This document shows positions 1 to 8,594 of a stretch of DNA of 19,032 bases, in pieces. The stretch is from positions 1 through 19,032 of the forward strand of contig JBPOHE010000051.1 of NCBI GenBank assembly GCA_052035915.1. The letters run 5' to 3'. The notes beneath the pieces were generated by a model. That model searched no databases, was not told the DNA's origin, and saw only the letters and a list, made by a program, of their open reading frames with translations. The DNA is from JBPOHE01 sp052035915 (GTDB lineage Bacteria > Pseudomonadota > Gammaproteobacteria > Chromatiales > Chromatiaceae). A program made the translations under genes and the position numbers. Within the stretch, counting starts at the first letter, position 1. Each line of letters opens with the position of its first letter.

Positions 1-1251
<1,251 letters not shown>

Positions 1252-1275
1252 CCCTGATTCCATCAATCAACGGAG

Positions 1276-1300
1276 AGCCCCGCTTATGCGGGGCTTTTTG
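1276..1300 (+). terminator. Rho-independent terminator of groEL
   Basis: Perfect 8-bp GC-rich stem AGCCCCGC / GCGGGGCT with a TTAT tetraloop, followed directly by TTTTTG. It sits 25 bases after the groEL stop, so it ends the groESL transcript and isolates the genes downstream. Confidence 0.93.
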
Positions 1301-1344
1301 TTTGATCCGAGCGCTGATGGTCGCTGATCCTCCGCCAGGCAGGA

Positions 1345-1350
1345 TATACT
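1345..1350 (+). promoter_or_regulatory. Possible -10 element for the proline-rich gene
   Basis: TATACT matches a sigma-70 -10 box at 5 of 6 positions and lies about 95 bases before the next start codon, just after the groEL terminator. No good -35 hexamer is seen 16-18 bases upstream, so the call is weak. Confidence 0.3.
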
Positions 1351-1360
1351 AGGTTTCCCC

Positions 1361-1405
1361 GAGTGAATGGTGCATCCGATGAGTGAGTGGTCACTCGTTG
1401 AGTGA
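1361..1405. repeat. Three GAGTGA repeats spaced about 20 bases
   Basis: GAGTGA occurs at 1361, 1381 and 1400, roughly two helical turns apart, and an inverted GAGTG/CACTC pair lies at 1385-1396 within the cluster. It sits between the possible -10 box and the ribosome-binding site of the proline-rich gene, which fits binding sites for a regulator or a 5'-UTR structure. This could also be chance. Confidence 0.35.
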
Positions 1406-1445
1406 TTCTCTGCAATCCATCAAGAGTCCGAGGAGATACCCTGAC

Positions 1446-3080
1446 ATGGCTGACACCGATACTCCTGAAGACAAGGCCAAGAACCAAGTCGTTGGCTCCG
1501 AGCCATCAACGACGCGGGTTTCTCAGGAAGCCGCGGAAAAAGAAAGGACACGACAACCTCAGAACCGGTCGAGAACGGTCAAGCAGGCGACGACGGCTCC
1601 ACCCACCTCGGCGAGGCGACCGTCGTCTCCCAGGGCTCCGCAGTCGTCTTCCCAGGGAAAGAATGCAGATGTCCCTCCAGCCGTAGCTCAGGCTGAACCA
1701 AGGGTAACACCGGTTGATGTCCAGGCTGGCGCTGTCCCGCCGTCACAGGTTGCTTCAAGGACAAGATCTCGCGCCGGCCAACAGGCGGCCACGTCTACCA
1801 CCCCCAAAGAGCCACCAGCCCAGCGAGGAAAGGGCGGACGGGTACCCCAACCAACAGCAGAAAAGCCCAAAGCCGGTGCCGGATCTGTCGGCCCGAATGA
1901 GCCGCCGAAACCCGCCACCGGGGCGGCTGTTCGTCAAGGTGGAGGGCGACGTACTACTTCCCAGGCTTCAGCGCCAGCTGATGAGAAACCGAAACCGGTT
2001 TTGTCCCCGGCTCCCGAGCCAGGGGTTGGCGAATCCATCAAGGTGGAACAGGCCCTGCCTACAGAGCCGGTCATGGTTTCGCCGACGCCTCCGCTTCCAG
2101 TGCCGACAGCAGCAGAACCTCTAGCGGCGCCTGCCGCGGGAGAAACGACTACGACGCCAACACCCCCTATCCCCTCCCCGGCCAACGTACAGGCCCGCCA
2201 TCATCGGCGCCTCTCCCTCAGATTGTGGCTCAGCCTGGTCTTGATGATCTCCGGGTTTTTCTACATTCGCATGCTGGCCCGCGAAGAACCGGAACTGGGG
2301 AGTTCTTTTGACCCGGCGGACGTCGTTTCCCAGATAAAGACCTATATCGACTCCATCACGACGCCAGCCCAGGTCGCGAAGCCGGAATCGGCCCGACCAA
2401 CCCCGACTCAATCGGTCAGACCCGTCGCCGAACAACCCAAGGCCCCGGCTCCACCCCTTGGGTCCTCGCTCATGCTGCCGACAGGGTCGCCAGTCGCCAC
2501 TTCATCGCCACAGGCTACGGGGTGGGCAACCAAGGCGGAAACTCCGTCCGTGTCGCAGGTGGCGCCTTCCCCAATTCCATCTTCTCCGCCCATGCTTACG
2601 GCTCAACCGGCCATGACCCCGGCGGTCGCCTCCACACCCCCCTCAGGCAGGGTGGCGATCACACCGGAAGATCGCTCGGCCCTGGTAACCAAAGGAGCTG
2701 GAGTGTCACCCTCCCCCTTGGCCGCTCCAGTCGAGTCTCAGCGCACGGATATCGCCCAGACGACACTGTCCAAAGAAAAGCCGCTGGCCGCTGGAAGCCC
2801 TCCCGCTGCTGCAGGACAGACGACGACACCGGCTTTGCTTCAGGAATTGCGGGCCATGGAACGCAGTGCCAAGCCGGAGGAGATCAGGTCGGTCACACCA
2901 CCCCAGGAGCGGCCACCAGAGACTCGGGTTCCCCCGGCTCCAACCTACTCCATACAGCCAAGACTTCGGCCCGAGGGCTATTACGGCTATGGCTACAGTC
3001 CGGGATATTACGGACCCTATGGACCCTGGCAGATGCCCGCCCAACCCGGTTACGGCCAGGGCCGTGGAGCCAATCAGTAA
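1446..3080 (+). CDS. Proline-rich, single-span membrane protein with Tyr/Gly-rich C-terminus (unknown function)
   Basis: I do not recognise a family. The ATG at 1446 is preferred over the upstream GTG at 1383 because AGGAG ends 10 bases before it; this gives 544 residues. Residues 1 to about 250 are low-complexity Pro/Ala/Ser/Thr/Lys/Arg and look disordered. A basic patch (RHHRR) is followed by one hydrophobic span at about 257-276 (LRLWLSLVLMISGFFYIRML). By the positive-inside rule the N-terminal half would be cytoplasmic and the C-terminal half periplasmic. The C-terminal half is again Pro/Ser/Thr-rich, and the last ~33 residues are Tyr/Gly-rich (YYGYGYSPGYYGPYGPW). There is no signal peptide or enzyme motif. 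A TonB-like or envelope-spanning linker role is conceivable from composition but unsupported. The gap to the arn operon is 79 bases without an obvious terminator, so co-transcription is possible. Confidence 0.8.
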   Translation: MADTDTPEDKAKNQVVGSEPSTTRVSQEAAEKERTRQPQNRSRTVKQATTAPPTSARRPSSPRAPQSSSQGKNADVPPAVAQAEPRVTPVDVQAGAVPPSQVASRTRSRAGQQAATSTTPKEPPAQRGKGGRVPQPTAEKPKAGAGSVGPNEPPKPATGAAVRQGGGRRTTSQASAPADEKPKPVLSPAPEPGVGESIKVEQALPTEPVMVSPTPPLPVPTAAEPLAAPAAGETTTTPTPPIPSPANVQARHHRRLSLRLWLSLVLMISGFFYIRMLAREEPELGSSFDPADVVSQIKTYIDSITTPAQVAKPESARPTPTQSVRPVAEQPKAPAPPLGSSLMLPTGSPVATSSPQATGWATKAETPSVSQVAPSPIPSSPPMLTAQPAMTPAVASTPPSGRVAITPEDRSALVTKGAGVSPSPLAAPVESQRTDIAQTTLSKEKPLAAGSPPAAAGQTTTPALLQELRAMERSAKPEEIRSVTPPQERPPETRVPPAPTYSIQPRLRPEGYYGYGYSPGYYGPYGPWQMPAQPGYGQGRGANQ

Positions 3081-3159
3081 TGCTCATGAGGGAAGGGTGG
3101 CTGGCCGGGCGTCCAGCAACGTGGTTCGCTAGGCACCACGAATCCCGGAGGACTTGGTT

Positions 3160-3531
3160 ATGACCAGGTTGAGCTTCGGGCTCATTCTCGCTGGCGTGAT
3201 ATTGAATGCGGTGGGACAACTGGCCTTGAAGGCGAGTGTCCGCGATCTCGGTGCCATCGACCTCAGTCTTGCGGGATCGGGAAGCGTCGCCGGATATCTG
3301 CTTACCCAACCCTGGCTGTGGTTTGGTCTGAGCTGTTACGGTCTCAGCGTGGTCATCTGGATCTTGGCGCTGTCCCGGGTGGATGTGAGTGTCGCCTATC
3401 CCATGCTCTCCATGGGCTACGTGATCAATGCCCTGGCCGCCTGGGCCCTTTTTGGCGAAGTCCTGAGCCTCAACCGCCTGCTCGGTATCGGTTTCATCAT
3501 CCTCGGCGTAGTGGTGCTGGCGCGGGCATGA
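3160..3531 (+). CDS. arnE: SMR/EamA-type membrane protein, ArnE-like L-Ara4N-phosphoundecaprenol flippase subunit
   Basis: A 123-residue, four-span small multidrug resistance-type protein. It is probably the inner-membrane subunit that moves undecaprenyl-phosphate-L-Ara4N to the periplasmic face. The ATG at 3160 has GGAGGA at 3147-3152, 7 bases away; the TTG two codons upstream is less likely. Visible features are hydrophobic spans near residues 4-24, 45-65, 70-92 and 100-120, the first-helix motif GQLALKAS, and SVAYPMLSMGYV in helix 3, typical of the ArnE/EamA group. The EmrE-type essential Glu in helix 1 is absent, which fits a lipid rather than drug carrier. Its stop overlaps the arnB start (ATGA). 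E. coli uses an ArnE/ArnF pair; here only one SMR gene is present, and it is first instead of near last. The family is certain, the exact role is inferred from context. Confidence 0.85.
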   Translation: MTRLSFGLILAGVILNAVGQLALKASVRDLGAIDLSLAGSGSVAGYLLTQPWLWFGLSCYGLSVVIWILALSRVDVSVAYPMLSMGYVINALAAWALFGEVLSLNRLLGIGFIILGVVVLARA

Positions 3532-4652
3532 ACGCGACTCTCCCGTTCACCCGTCCCACGATCGAGGAGGCGGATCTGGAGGCGGTGCGCCAAGTCTTGC
3601 TTTCGGGATGGCTGACTACCGGACCCAAGGCGCGGGAATTGGAAGAGGCCATCACCCAATACCTCGGCGGCGGGATTCAGGTCCGGGTGTTCAACTCCGG
3701 TACCAGCGCCTTGGAAGCCTCCTTGCTGGCGGCCGGGGTCGGCCCGGGAGACGAGGTGGTGGTGCCGGCCATGAGCTTTGTCGCCACCGCCAATGTGGTG
3801 TTGCGGGTAGGGGCCAGACCGGTATTCGTCGATGTGGATCCAGGATCACGCAATCTCTGCGCCTCGGCGGTCGAGTCTGTTCTCACTCCCCGCACACGGG
3901 CGGTGATGCCGGTGCATTTCGCCGGAATGGCGGTAGACATGGCGCCCATCTATGAACTGGCCGAGTCACGATCATTGGTGGTGATCGAAGACGCCGCCCA
4001 GGCCATCGGCACCACCTATCGGGAACGCAAGATCGGTAGCCGCGGCAACCCTGTCTGTTTCAGCTTTCATCCCAATAAAAACATCACCACCATCGAAGGT
4101 GGGGCACTGGCGGTGGCCGACCCGGACTTCGCCAAGCATAGTGAACGCCTTCGTTTCCACGGCATCGAGCGGGATGCGGATGGCCACATGGATGTACCGG
4201 AATGGGGCGGCAAGATGAATCTCCCTGATCTCGGCGCCGCCCTTGGGTTGGCTCAACTGGCCAGGCTGGATGACTTCATCGCCAAACGGCGGAAACTGGC
4301 CCAAGGGTACTTCGAGCGTCTCCCTGCCCATCCGGCCTTGCAGCTCCCGGCGGATGACCCCGGCCATAGTTGGCACATGTTTTGTGTTTGCCTCGATTGT
4401 GCGGCGCTGGGCCGTCGGCGAAGTGAGATCCTCGATCACTTCCAGCGCCATGGCATCGCCCTGGGCATCCACTATCCCGCCATCCCGCTGTTCTCCCTCT
4501 ATCGCAGGCTCGGTTATGACCGCGGCGATTTTCCCGTCGCCGAACGGATCGGCGAACAGACCCTCACCCTGCCCCTGTTCCCAAAGATGACCATGACCGA
4601 TGTCGATCATGTCTGCGATGTCTTCGGTGAGCTGTTGGACCCGTCTCGATGA
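3528..4652 (+). CDS. arnB: ArnB, UDP-4-amino-4-deoxy-L-arabinose--oxoglutarate aminotransferase
   Basis: A PLP-dependent DegT/DnrJ/EryC1/StrS-fold enzyme of 374 residues, close to the usual ~380. It transfers an amino group from glutamate to UDP-4-keto-pentose, giving UDP-L-Ara4N in the cytoplasm. The start at 3528 overlaps the preceding stop by four bases; the frame stays open upstream to 3318, but that part is a shadow of arnE. Motifs in order are the N-terminal FTRPTIEEADLEAV and SGWLTTGPK, the PLP phosphate region NSGTSALEASLLA at 56-68, VIEDAAQAIGT with Asp155, and SFHPNKNITTIEGGAL with Lys184 as the expected Schiff-base lysine. KMNLPDLGAALGLAQL and a C-terminal LPLFPKMT are also typical of ArnB. 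The closest alternative is another sugar aminotransferase, but the surrounding arn genes make ArnB very likely. Confidence 0.95.
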   Translation: MNATLPFTRPTIEEADLEAVRQVLLSGWLTTGPKARELEEAITQYLGGGIQVRVFNSGTSALEASLLAAGVGPGDEVVVPAMSFVATANVVLRVGARPVFVDVDPGSRNLCASAVESVLTPRTRAVMPVHFAGMAVDMAPIYELAESRSLVVIEDAAQAIGTTYRERKIGSRGNPVCFSFHPNKNITTIEGGALAVADPDFAKHSERLRFHGIERDADGHMDVPEWGGKMNLPDLGAALGLAQLARLDDFIAKRRKLAQGYFERLPAHPALQLPADDPGHSWHMFCVCLDCAALGRRRSEILDHFQRHGIALGIHYPAIPLFSLYRRLGYDRGDFPVAERIGEQTLTLPLFPKMTMTDVDHVCDVFGELLDPSR

Positions 4653-5635
4653 TGAGCCAGGTAGAAGTCATGGAACCGCCATGGGTGTCGGTGGTGATCC
4701 CGGTCTTCAATGAAGAATCGGTGCTACCGAGGCTTTTTGAACGGATCTACCCCGTCTTGGACCAACTTGGCCGAACCTACGAGCTGATATTCGTCGACGA
4801 CGGCAGCCGCGACCGTTCCGCGGCCATCTTGCGGCAGCAGTATCAGGCCCGTCCCGAGGTCACCCGGGTGGTCTACCTGCGGGCCAATGCCGGTCAGCAC
4901 GCCGCTCTCTTGGCGGGCTTCGAGCACAGCGGCGGCGCCCTGGTCATCACCCTGGATGCGGATCTGCAAAACCCACCGGAGGAGATCCCCAAGCTGCTGG
5001 CCGAACATGCCCAGGGACATGACTATGTGGGAAGTATCCGTCGGGTACGACGGGACAGCCGTTGGCGCCATTGGGCTTCCCGGGCGACGAACCGAATCCG
5101 GGAGCGCATCACCAACATCCGCATGACGGATCAGGGCTGCATGTTGCGGGGCTATGATCGGGCCATCGTCGAGGCCATCCTCGCCTCTCGCGAGACCACG
5201 ACCTTCATTCCGGCCCTGGCCTATCTCTACGCCGGGAATCCGACCGAGATCATCGTCGAACATGAAGAACGGGCGGCCGGCCATTCCAAGTATCCGCTTT
5301 ACAAGTTGATACACCTCAACTTTGACCTCATGACCGGATTCTCCATCGCCCCGCTGCAATTCTTCTCGGTCGTGGGCATAGGCGTATCCCTGGCGTCCTT
5401 CCTGTTCGTCCTCTATCTCGGGCTGCGTCGCCTGGTGATCGGCCCCGAGGTGGAAGGGGTGTTCACCCTCTTTGCCATTCTTTTCTTCCTCATCGGGGTG
5501 ATTCTTTTCGGCATCGGCCTGCTGGGGGAATATGTGGGACGCATCTATGTCCAGGCCAGGGGACGACCCCGCTACCTGGTGCGTTCGGTGCTGGGGGCCA
5601 GCCCGGACTCGGTGGCCAATGAGGCGGACGCCTGA
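4649..5635 (+). CDS. arnC: ArnC, undecaprenyl-phosphate 4-deoxy-4-formamido-L-arabinose transferase
   Basis: A GT2 family glycosyltransferase that loads UDP-L-Ara4-formyl-N onto undecaprenyl phosphate at the inner face of the cytoplasmic membrane. It has 328 residues, like E. coli ArnC. The GT-A domain shows VSVVIPVFNEE at 13-23, VDDGSRD at 49-55 and the DxD motif in TLDADLQNPPEEIP (DAD at 103-105). DQGCMLRGYDR and the RETTTFIPAL segment follow. Two C-terminal membrane spans lie near 230-257 and 270-295, and the end has GLLGEYVGRIYVQARGRPRY. The start overlaps the arnB stop (ATGATGA); Met1, Met2 (4652) or Met8 (4670) are all possible and no strong Shine-Dalgarno separates them. The stop overlaps the next start by one base (TGATG). 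Confidence 0.96.
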   Translation: MMSQVEVMEPPWVSVVIPVFNEESVLPRLFERIYPVLDQLGRTYELIFVDDGSRDRSAAILRQQYQARPEVTRVVYLRANAGQHAALLAGFEHSGGALVITLDADLQNPPEEIPKLLAEHAQGHDYVGSIRRVRRDSRWRHWASRATNRIRERITNIRMTDQGCMLRGYDRAIVEAILASRETTTFIPALAYLYAGNPTEIIVEHEERAAGHSKYPLYKLIHLNFDLMTGFSIAPLQFFSVVGIGVSLASFLFVLYLGLRRLVIGPEVEGVFTLFAILFFLIGVILFGIGLLGEYVGRIYVQARGRPRYLVRSVLGASPDSVANEADA

Positions 5636-6573
5636 TGACGGCCTCCGCCCGGGCGCTGGTCTTTGCCTATCACAACGTCGGGGTGCGCGGACTTTCGGCC
5701 CTGCTCGCCCAGGGGGTCCAGGTCCCCCTGGTGGTGACCCATAGCGATGATCCGAATGAGAACCGCTGGTTCGGCAGTGTGGCGGAGCTGGCCGAGCGGT
5801 ATGACATCCAGGTGATCCGGCCCACGGACCCCAATGCCCCTGAGGTGTTGGATCAATGCAGGGCTTGTCGACCCGAGTTCATCTTTTCTTTCTATTACCG
5901 GCACATGCTCGGCGTCGAACTGCTCGGTCTGGCTGAGCGCGGCGCCTACAACCTGCACGGTTCCCTGCTCCCCAAGTACCGGGGCCGGGTGCCGGTGAAC
6001 TGGGCCGTGTTGCATGGCGAGTCGGAGACCGGGGCCAGTCTGCACCGGATGGTGGCGAAGCCGGACGCGGGCGATCTGGTGGATCAAGAGGCGGTACCCA
6101 TACTCCCGAACGATACCGCCTTCGATGTCTTCCAGAAGGTCACCTGCGCCGCCGAGATCCTGCTGATGCGCCGCCTACCGAAACTCCTCACGGGCACGGC
6201 GGTGGAGCGTCCGCTCGATCTTCGCGCCGGTTCCTATTTCGGCGGGCGCCGTCCGGAAGACGGGCGTATCCCTTGGTCGAAGTCGGCCTGGGAGATCCAC
6301 AATCTGATCCGGGCCGTGGCCCCACCCTATCCCGGGGCCTTTACCGATCTTGGCGGTCACCGCTTGTGGATCCTCGGCAGTTTTTACCGGCAAGACGAGC
6401 CCGCTCGAAGTTCGCTAGGCCGTCTCTACTGGGAGGCGGAGCGCTGTTATGTCGATTGTCCCGACGGACACAGGGTGCGTCTGACACGCCTCCAGGTCGA
6501 GGGCCGCGATCTCGACCGGAATGGATTTCGCGCCCTCTTCGGCACCGAGACGATTCCACTGGGTTACAACTGA
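5635..6573 (+). CDS. arnA: UDP-L-Ara4N formyltransferase (stand-alone ArnA N-terminal half)
   Basis: This enzyme N-formylates UDP-L-Ara4N using 10-formyl-tetrahydrofolate, which drives the pathway forward before transfer to undecaprenyl phosphate. It has 312 residues, the size of the E. coli ArnA residues 1-305 module, with no dehydrogenase domain attached. The formyltransferase catalytic triad is visible: Asn106 and His108 in GAYNLHGSLLPKYRGR, and Asp144 in HRMVAKPDAGDLV. These correspond to Asn102, His104 and Asp140 of ArnA. A C-terminal OB-like subdomain (residues ~200-312, RIPWSKSAWEIHNLIRAVAPPYPGAF) is as in Fmt and ArnA. The ATG overlaps the arnC stop. In enteric bacteria this domain is fused to the dehydrogenase encoded here by the next gene. 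Confidence 0.94.
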   Translation: MTASARALVFAYHNVGVRGLSALLAQGVQVPLVVTHSDDPNENRWFGSVAELAERYDIQVIRPTDPNAPEVLDQCRACRPEFIFSFYYRHMLGVELLGLAERGAYNLHGSLLPKYRGRVPVNWAVLHGESETGASLHRMVAKPDAGDLVDQEAVPILPNDTAFDVFQKVTCAAEILLMRRLPKLLTGTAVERPLDLRAGSYFGGRRPEDGRIPWSKSAWEIHNLIRAVAPPYPGAFTDLGGHRLWILGSFYRQDEPARSSLGRLYWEAERCYVDCPDGHRVRLTRLQVEGRDLDRNGFRALFGTETIPLGYN

Positions 6574-6579
6574 TCAGTT

Positions 6580-7647
6580 ATGCAGGCTTCCATGAACATA
6601 CTCATCCTGGGTGTCAATGGCTTCATCGGTCATCACCTCTCGCGCCGTATCATCGATACCACCGACTGGCGGGTGTATGGCATGGATATGTACTCAGAAC
6701 GCTTGGGGGATCTCCTGGATCACCCGAGATTTCACTTTTTCGAGGGTGATATCACCATCAATCGGGAATGGGTGGAATATCATGTCAAGAAGTGCGATCT
6801 GGTGATCCCCCTGGTGGCCATCGCCACGCCGGCCACCTATGTTTCCAATCCCCTGGCGGTATTCGAACTGGATTTCGAGGCCAACCTGCCGATCGTGCGG
6901 GCCTGCGTGCGTTATCGCAAGCGCGTGCTTTTCCCATCGACCTCCGAGGTCTACGGCATGTGTCCCGACCCGGAGTTTCATCCCTATGCCTCCAATCTGG
7001 TGCTGGGCCCCCTCACCAAACCCAGATGGATCTATTCCTGCGCCAAACAATTGATGGACCGGGTGATCAGCGCCTATGGCCAGCAACAGGGTCTGGAATA
7101 CACCCTGTTTCGCCCCTTCAACTGGATCGGGCCGGGATTGGACTCCCTGCATACCCCCAAGGAGGGGAGTTCGCGGGTGGTGACCCAGTTTCTCGGCCAC
7201 ATCGCCCGCGGCGAACCCATCAAGCTGGTCGATGGCGGGCGGCAGCGGCGAAGTTTCACCGATATCTCCGACGGTATCTCGGCCTTGATGAAGATCATCG
7301 CCAACCCGGAAGGGCGGGCCAACGGCAAGATCTACAACATCGGCAATCCGGCCAATGACCTTTCGGTCAGGGAACTGGCCGAGTTGATGTTGGAGATCGC
7401 CCGGGACTTTCCGGAATACCAACCGGGTGCCAGCCGGGTGGAACTGCTGGATATCGCCGCCGAGACCTACTACGGCCAAGGCTACCAAGACATCCAGACC
7501 AGGGTGCCCTGGATCGCCAACACCCAGGAGGAACTGGGCTGGGAACCCCGCGTCGAAGTCCGCCAGGCCCTGCACAGGATCTTCGACGCCTATCGCCACG
7601 AGGTGGCCGACGCCAGTGCCTTGATCGATTTGCCGTCCGAGCCTTGA
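6580..7647 (+). CDS. arnA: UDP-glucuronate dehydrogenase/decarboxylase (stand-alone ArnA C-terminal half)
   Basis: An extended short-chain dehydrogenase that oxidises and decarboxylates UDP-glucuronate to UDP-4-keto-pentose with NAD+, the first committed step of L-Ara4N synthesis. It has 355 residues. The Rossmann motif GVNGFIG is at 11-17. PSTSEVYGMC places Ser122 and Glu123 opposite ArnA Ser433/Glu434. The catalytic Tyr152 and Lys156 are in IYSCAKQ, and Arg224 in RQRRSFTDI matches ArnA Arg619. The gene starts 6 bases after the formyltransferase. ATG 6592 (Met5, giving MNILILGVNG) is an equally good start, since neither has a strong Shine-Dalgarno. Stand-alone homologues in some bacteria also make UDP-xylose (the U4kpxs type of Ralstonia), so product range is uncertain, but the context points to Ara4N. 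Confidence 0.94.
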   Translation: MQASMNILILGVNGFIGHHLSRRIIDTTDWRVYGMDMYSERLGDLLDHPRFHFFEGDITINREWVEYHVKKCDLVIPLVAIATPATYVSNPLAVFELDFEANLPIVRACVRYRKRVLFPSTSEVYGMCPDPEFHPYASNLVLGPLTKPRWIYSCAKQLMDRVISAYGQQQGLEYTLFRPFNWIGPGLDSLHTPKEGSSRVVTQFLGHIARGEPIKLVDGGRQRRSFTDISDGISALMKIIANPEGRANGKIYNIGNPANDLSVRELAELMLEIARDFPEYQPGASRVELLDIAAETYYGQGYQDIQTRVPWIANTQEELGWEPRVEVRQALHRIFDAYRHEVADASALIDLPSEP

Positions 7648-7649
7648 AC

Positions 7650-8594
7650 ATGGCGATCGCCCTCAAGGTCGATGTGGATACCTTGAGAGGTACCCGGGAA
7701 GGGGTACCGGCGCTGCTGCGGCTATTTGATCGCTACGGGGTCCGCGCCACCTTCTTGTTCAGTCTTGGACCCGACCACACCGGTCGCGCCCTGCGTCGGG
7801 TATTCCGCCCCGGCTTTCTTTCCAAGGTCAGACGAACCTCGGTCATGAGCCACTATGGTCTCAATACCCTGCTCTACGGCACCCTGTTGCCGGGCCCAAA
7901 CATCGGTCGGCGCTGCGCGGATATCCTGCGCTCGGTGGCGGCGGCCGGCCATGAGGTGGGGGTGCACTGTTACGATCATGTCCGTTGGCAAGACGCGGTG
8001 GCCGCTAAGGATTTCGCCTGGACCAAGTGGGAGATCCAGCGGGCGATGGATGTTTTTATCAGTATCTTCGGCTTTCCGCCCAAGGTGCACGGGGCGGCGG
8101 GCTGGCAGCTCAACGCCCATGTGCCGGATCTCGAAGGGGCTCTGGGGTTTGGCTACGCCAGCGATTGTCGCGGTCACACCCCGTTCTGGCCGGTGATCGA
8201 GGGGCATGTCGGCGGCTGTCTCCAACTGCCGACCACCCTGCCGACCCTGGACGAACTCATGGGACGCTATGGGATCGATGCGGACAACGTCCAGGCCTAT
8301 GTCTTTGCCCAGAGTCGTCAAGGACTGGACCATGTGTACACCCTGCACGCCGAACTCGAAGGCATGAAGCTGCTGCCAGTGATGGAACGGCTCCTGGTGC
8401 TTTGGCGGGGTCGCCAGCAAGCCCTGGGCACCCTGGGGGAGATGGTGGGGGCCTTGGAGCCAAGCCAATTGCCGAGACACCAACTCGAATGGGGACAGGT
8501 GGAAGGGCGCTCCGGTCGCTTGGCCGTTCAGGGAAAAAGACTGGCCGGATTGGGTCCGGCCAATCAGCCTGAGGCGTCCGGTTCCACGGCGTGA
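7650..8594 (+). CDS. arnD: ArnD, 4-deoxy-4-formamido-L-arabinose-phosphoundecaprenol deformylase
   Basis: A NodB-type polysaccharide-deacetylase-fold metalloenzyme that removes the formyl group from undecaprenyl-phosphate-L-Ara4FN so the free aminosugar can be flipped and used. It has 314 residues from the ATG at 7650, 3 bases after the previous stop; a TTG two codons earlier is less likely. Signatures are KVDVDTLRGTREGVPALL at the N-terminus (metal-binding and catalytic Asp pair), GHEVGVHCYDHVRWQ with the zinc-binding His residues, AAGWQLNAHVPDLE, YASDCRGHTPFWP, LPTTLPTLDEL and YTLHAELEG, all in the order seen in E. coli ArnD. The last ~40 residues are a variable tail slightly longer than in enterics. 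The stop overlaps the arnT start (GTGA). Confidence 0.95.
   Translation: MAIALKVDVDTLRGTREGVPALLRLFDRYGVRATFLFSLGPDHTGRALRRVFRPGFLSKVRRTSVMSHYGLNTLLYGTLLPGPNIGRRCADILRSVAAAGHEVGVHCYDHVRWQDAVAAKDFAWTKWEIQRAMDVFISIFGFPPKVHGAAGWQLNAHVPDLEGALGFGYASDCRGHTPFWPVIEGHVGGCLQLPTTLPTLDELMGRYGIDADNVQAYVFAQSRQGLDHVYTLHAELEGMKLLPVMERLLVLWRGRQQALGTLGEMVGALEPSQLPRHQLEWGQVEGRSGRLAVQGKRLAGLGPANQPEASGSTA

Noticed and set aside
3318..3527. 70-residue N-terminal extension of ArnB
   Set aside because: It is an out-of-frame shadow of the arnE-like gene; ArnB homologues begin at the LPFTRP segment right after Met 3528.
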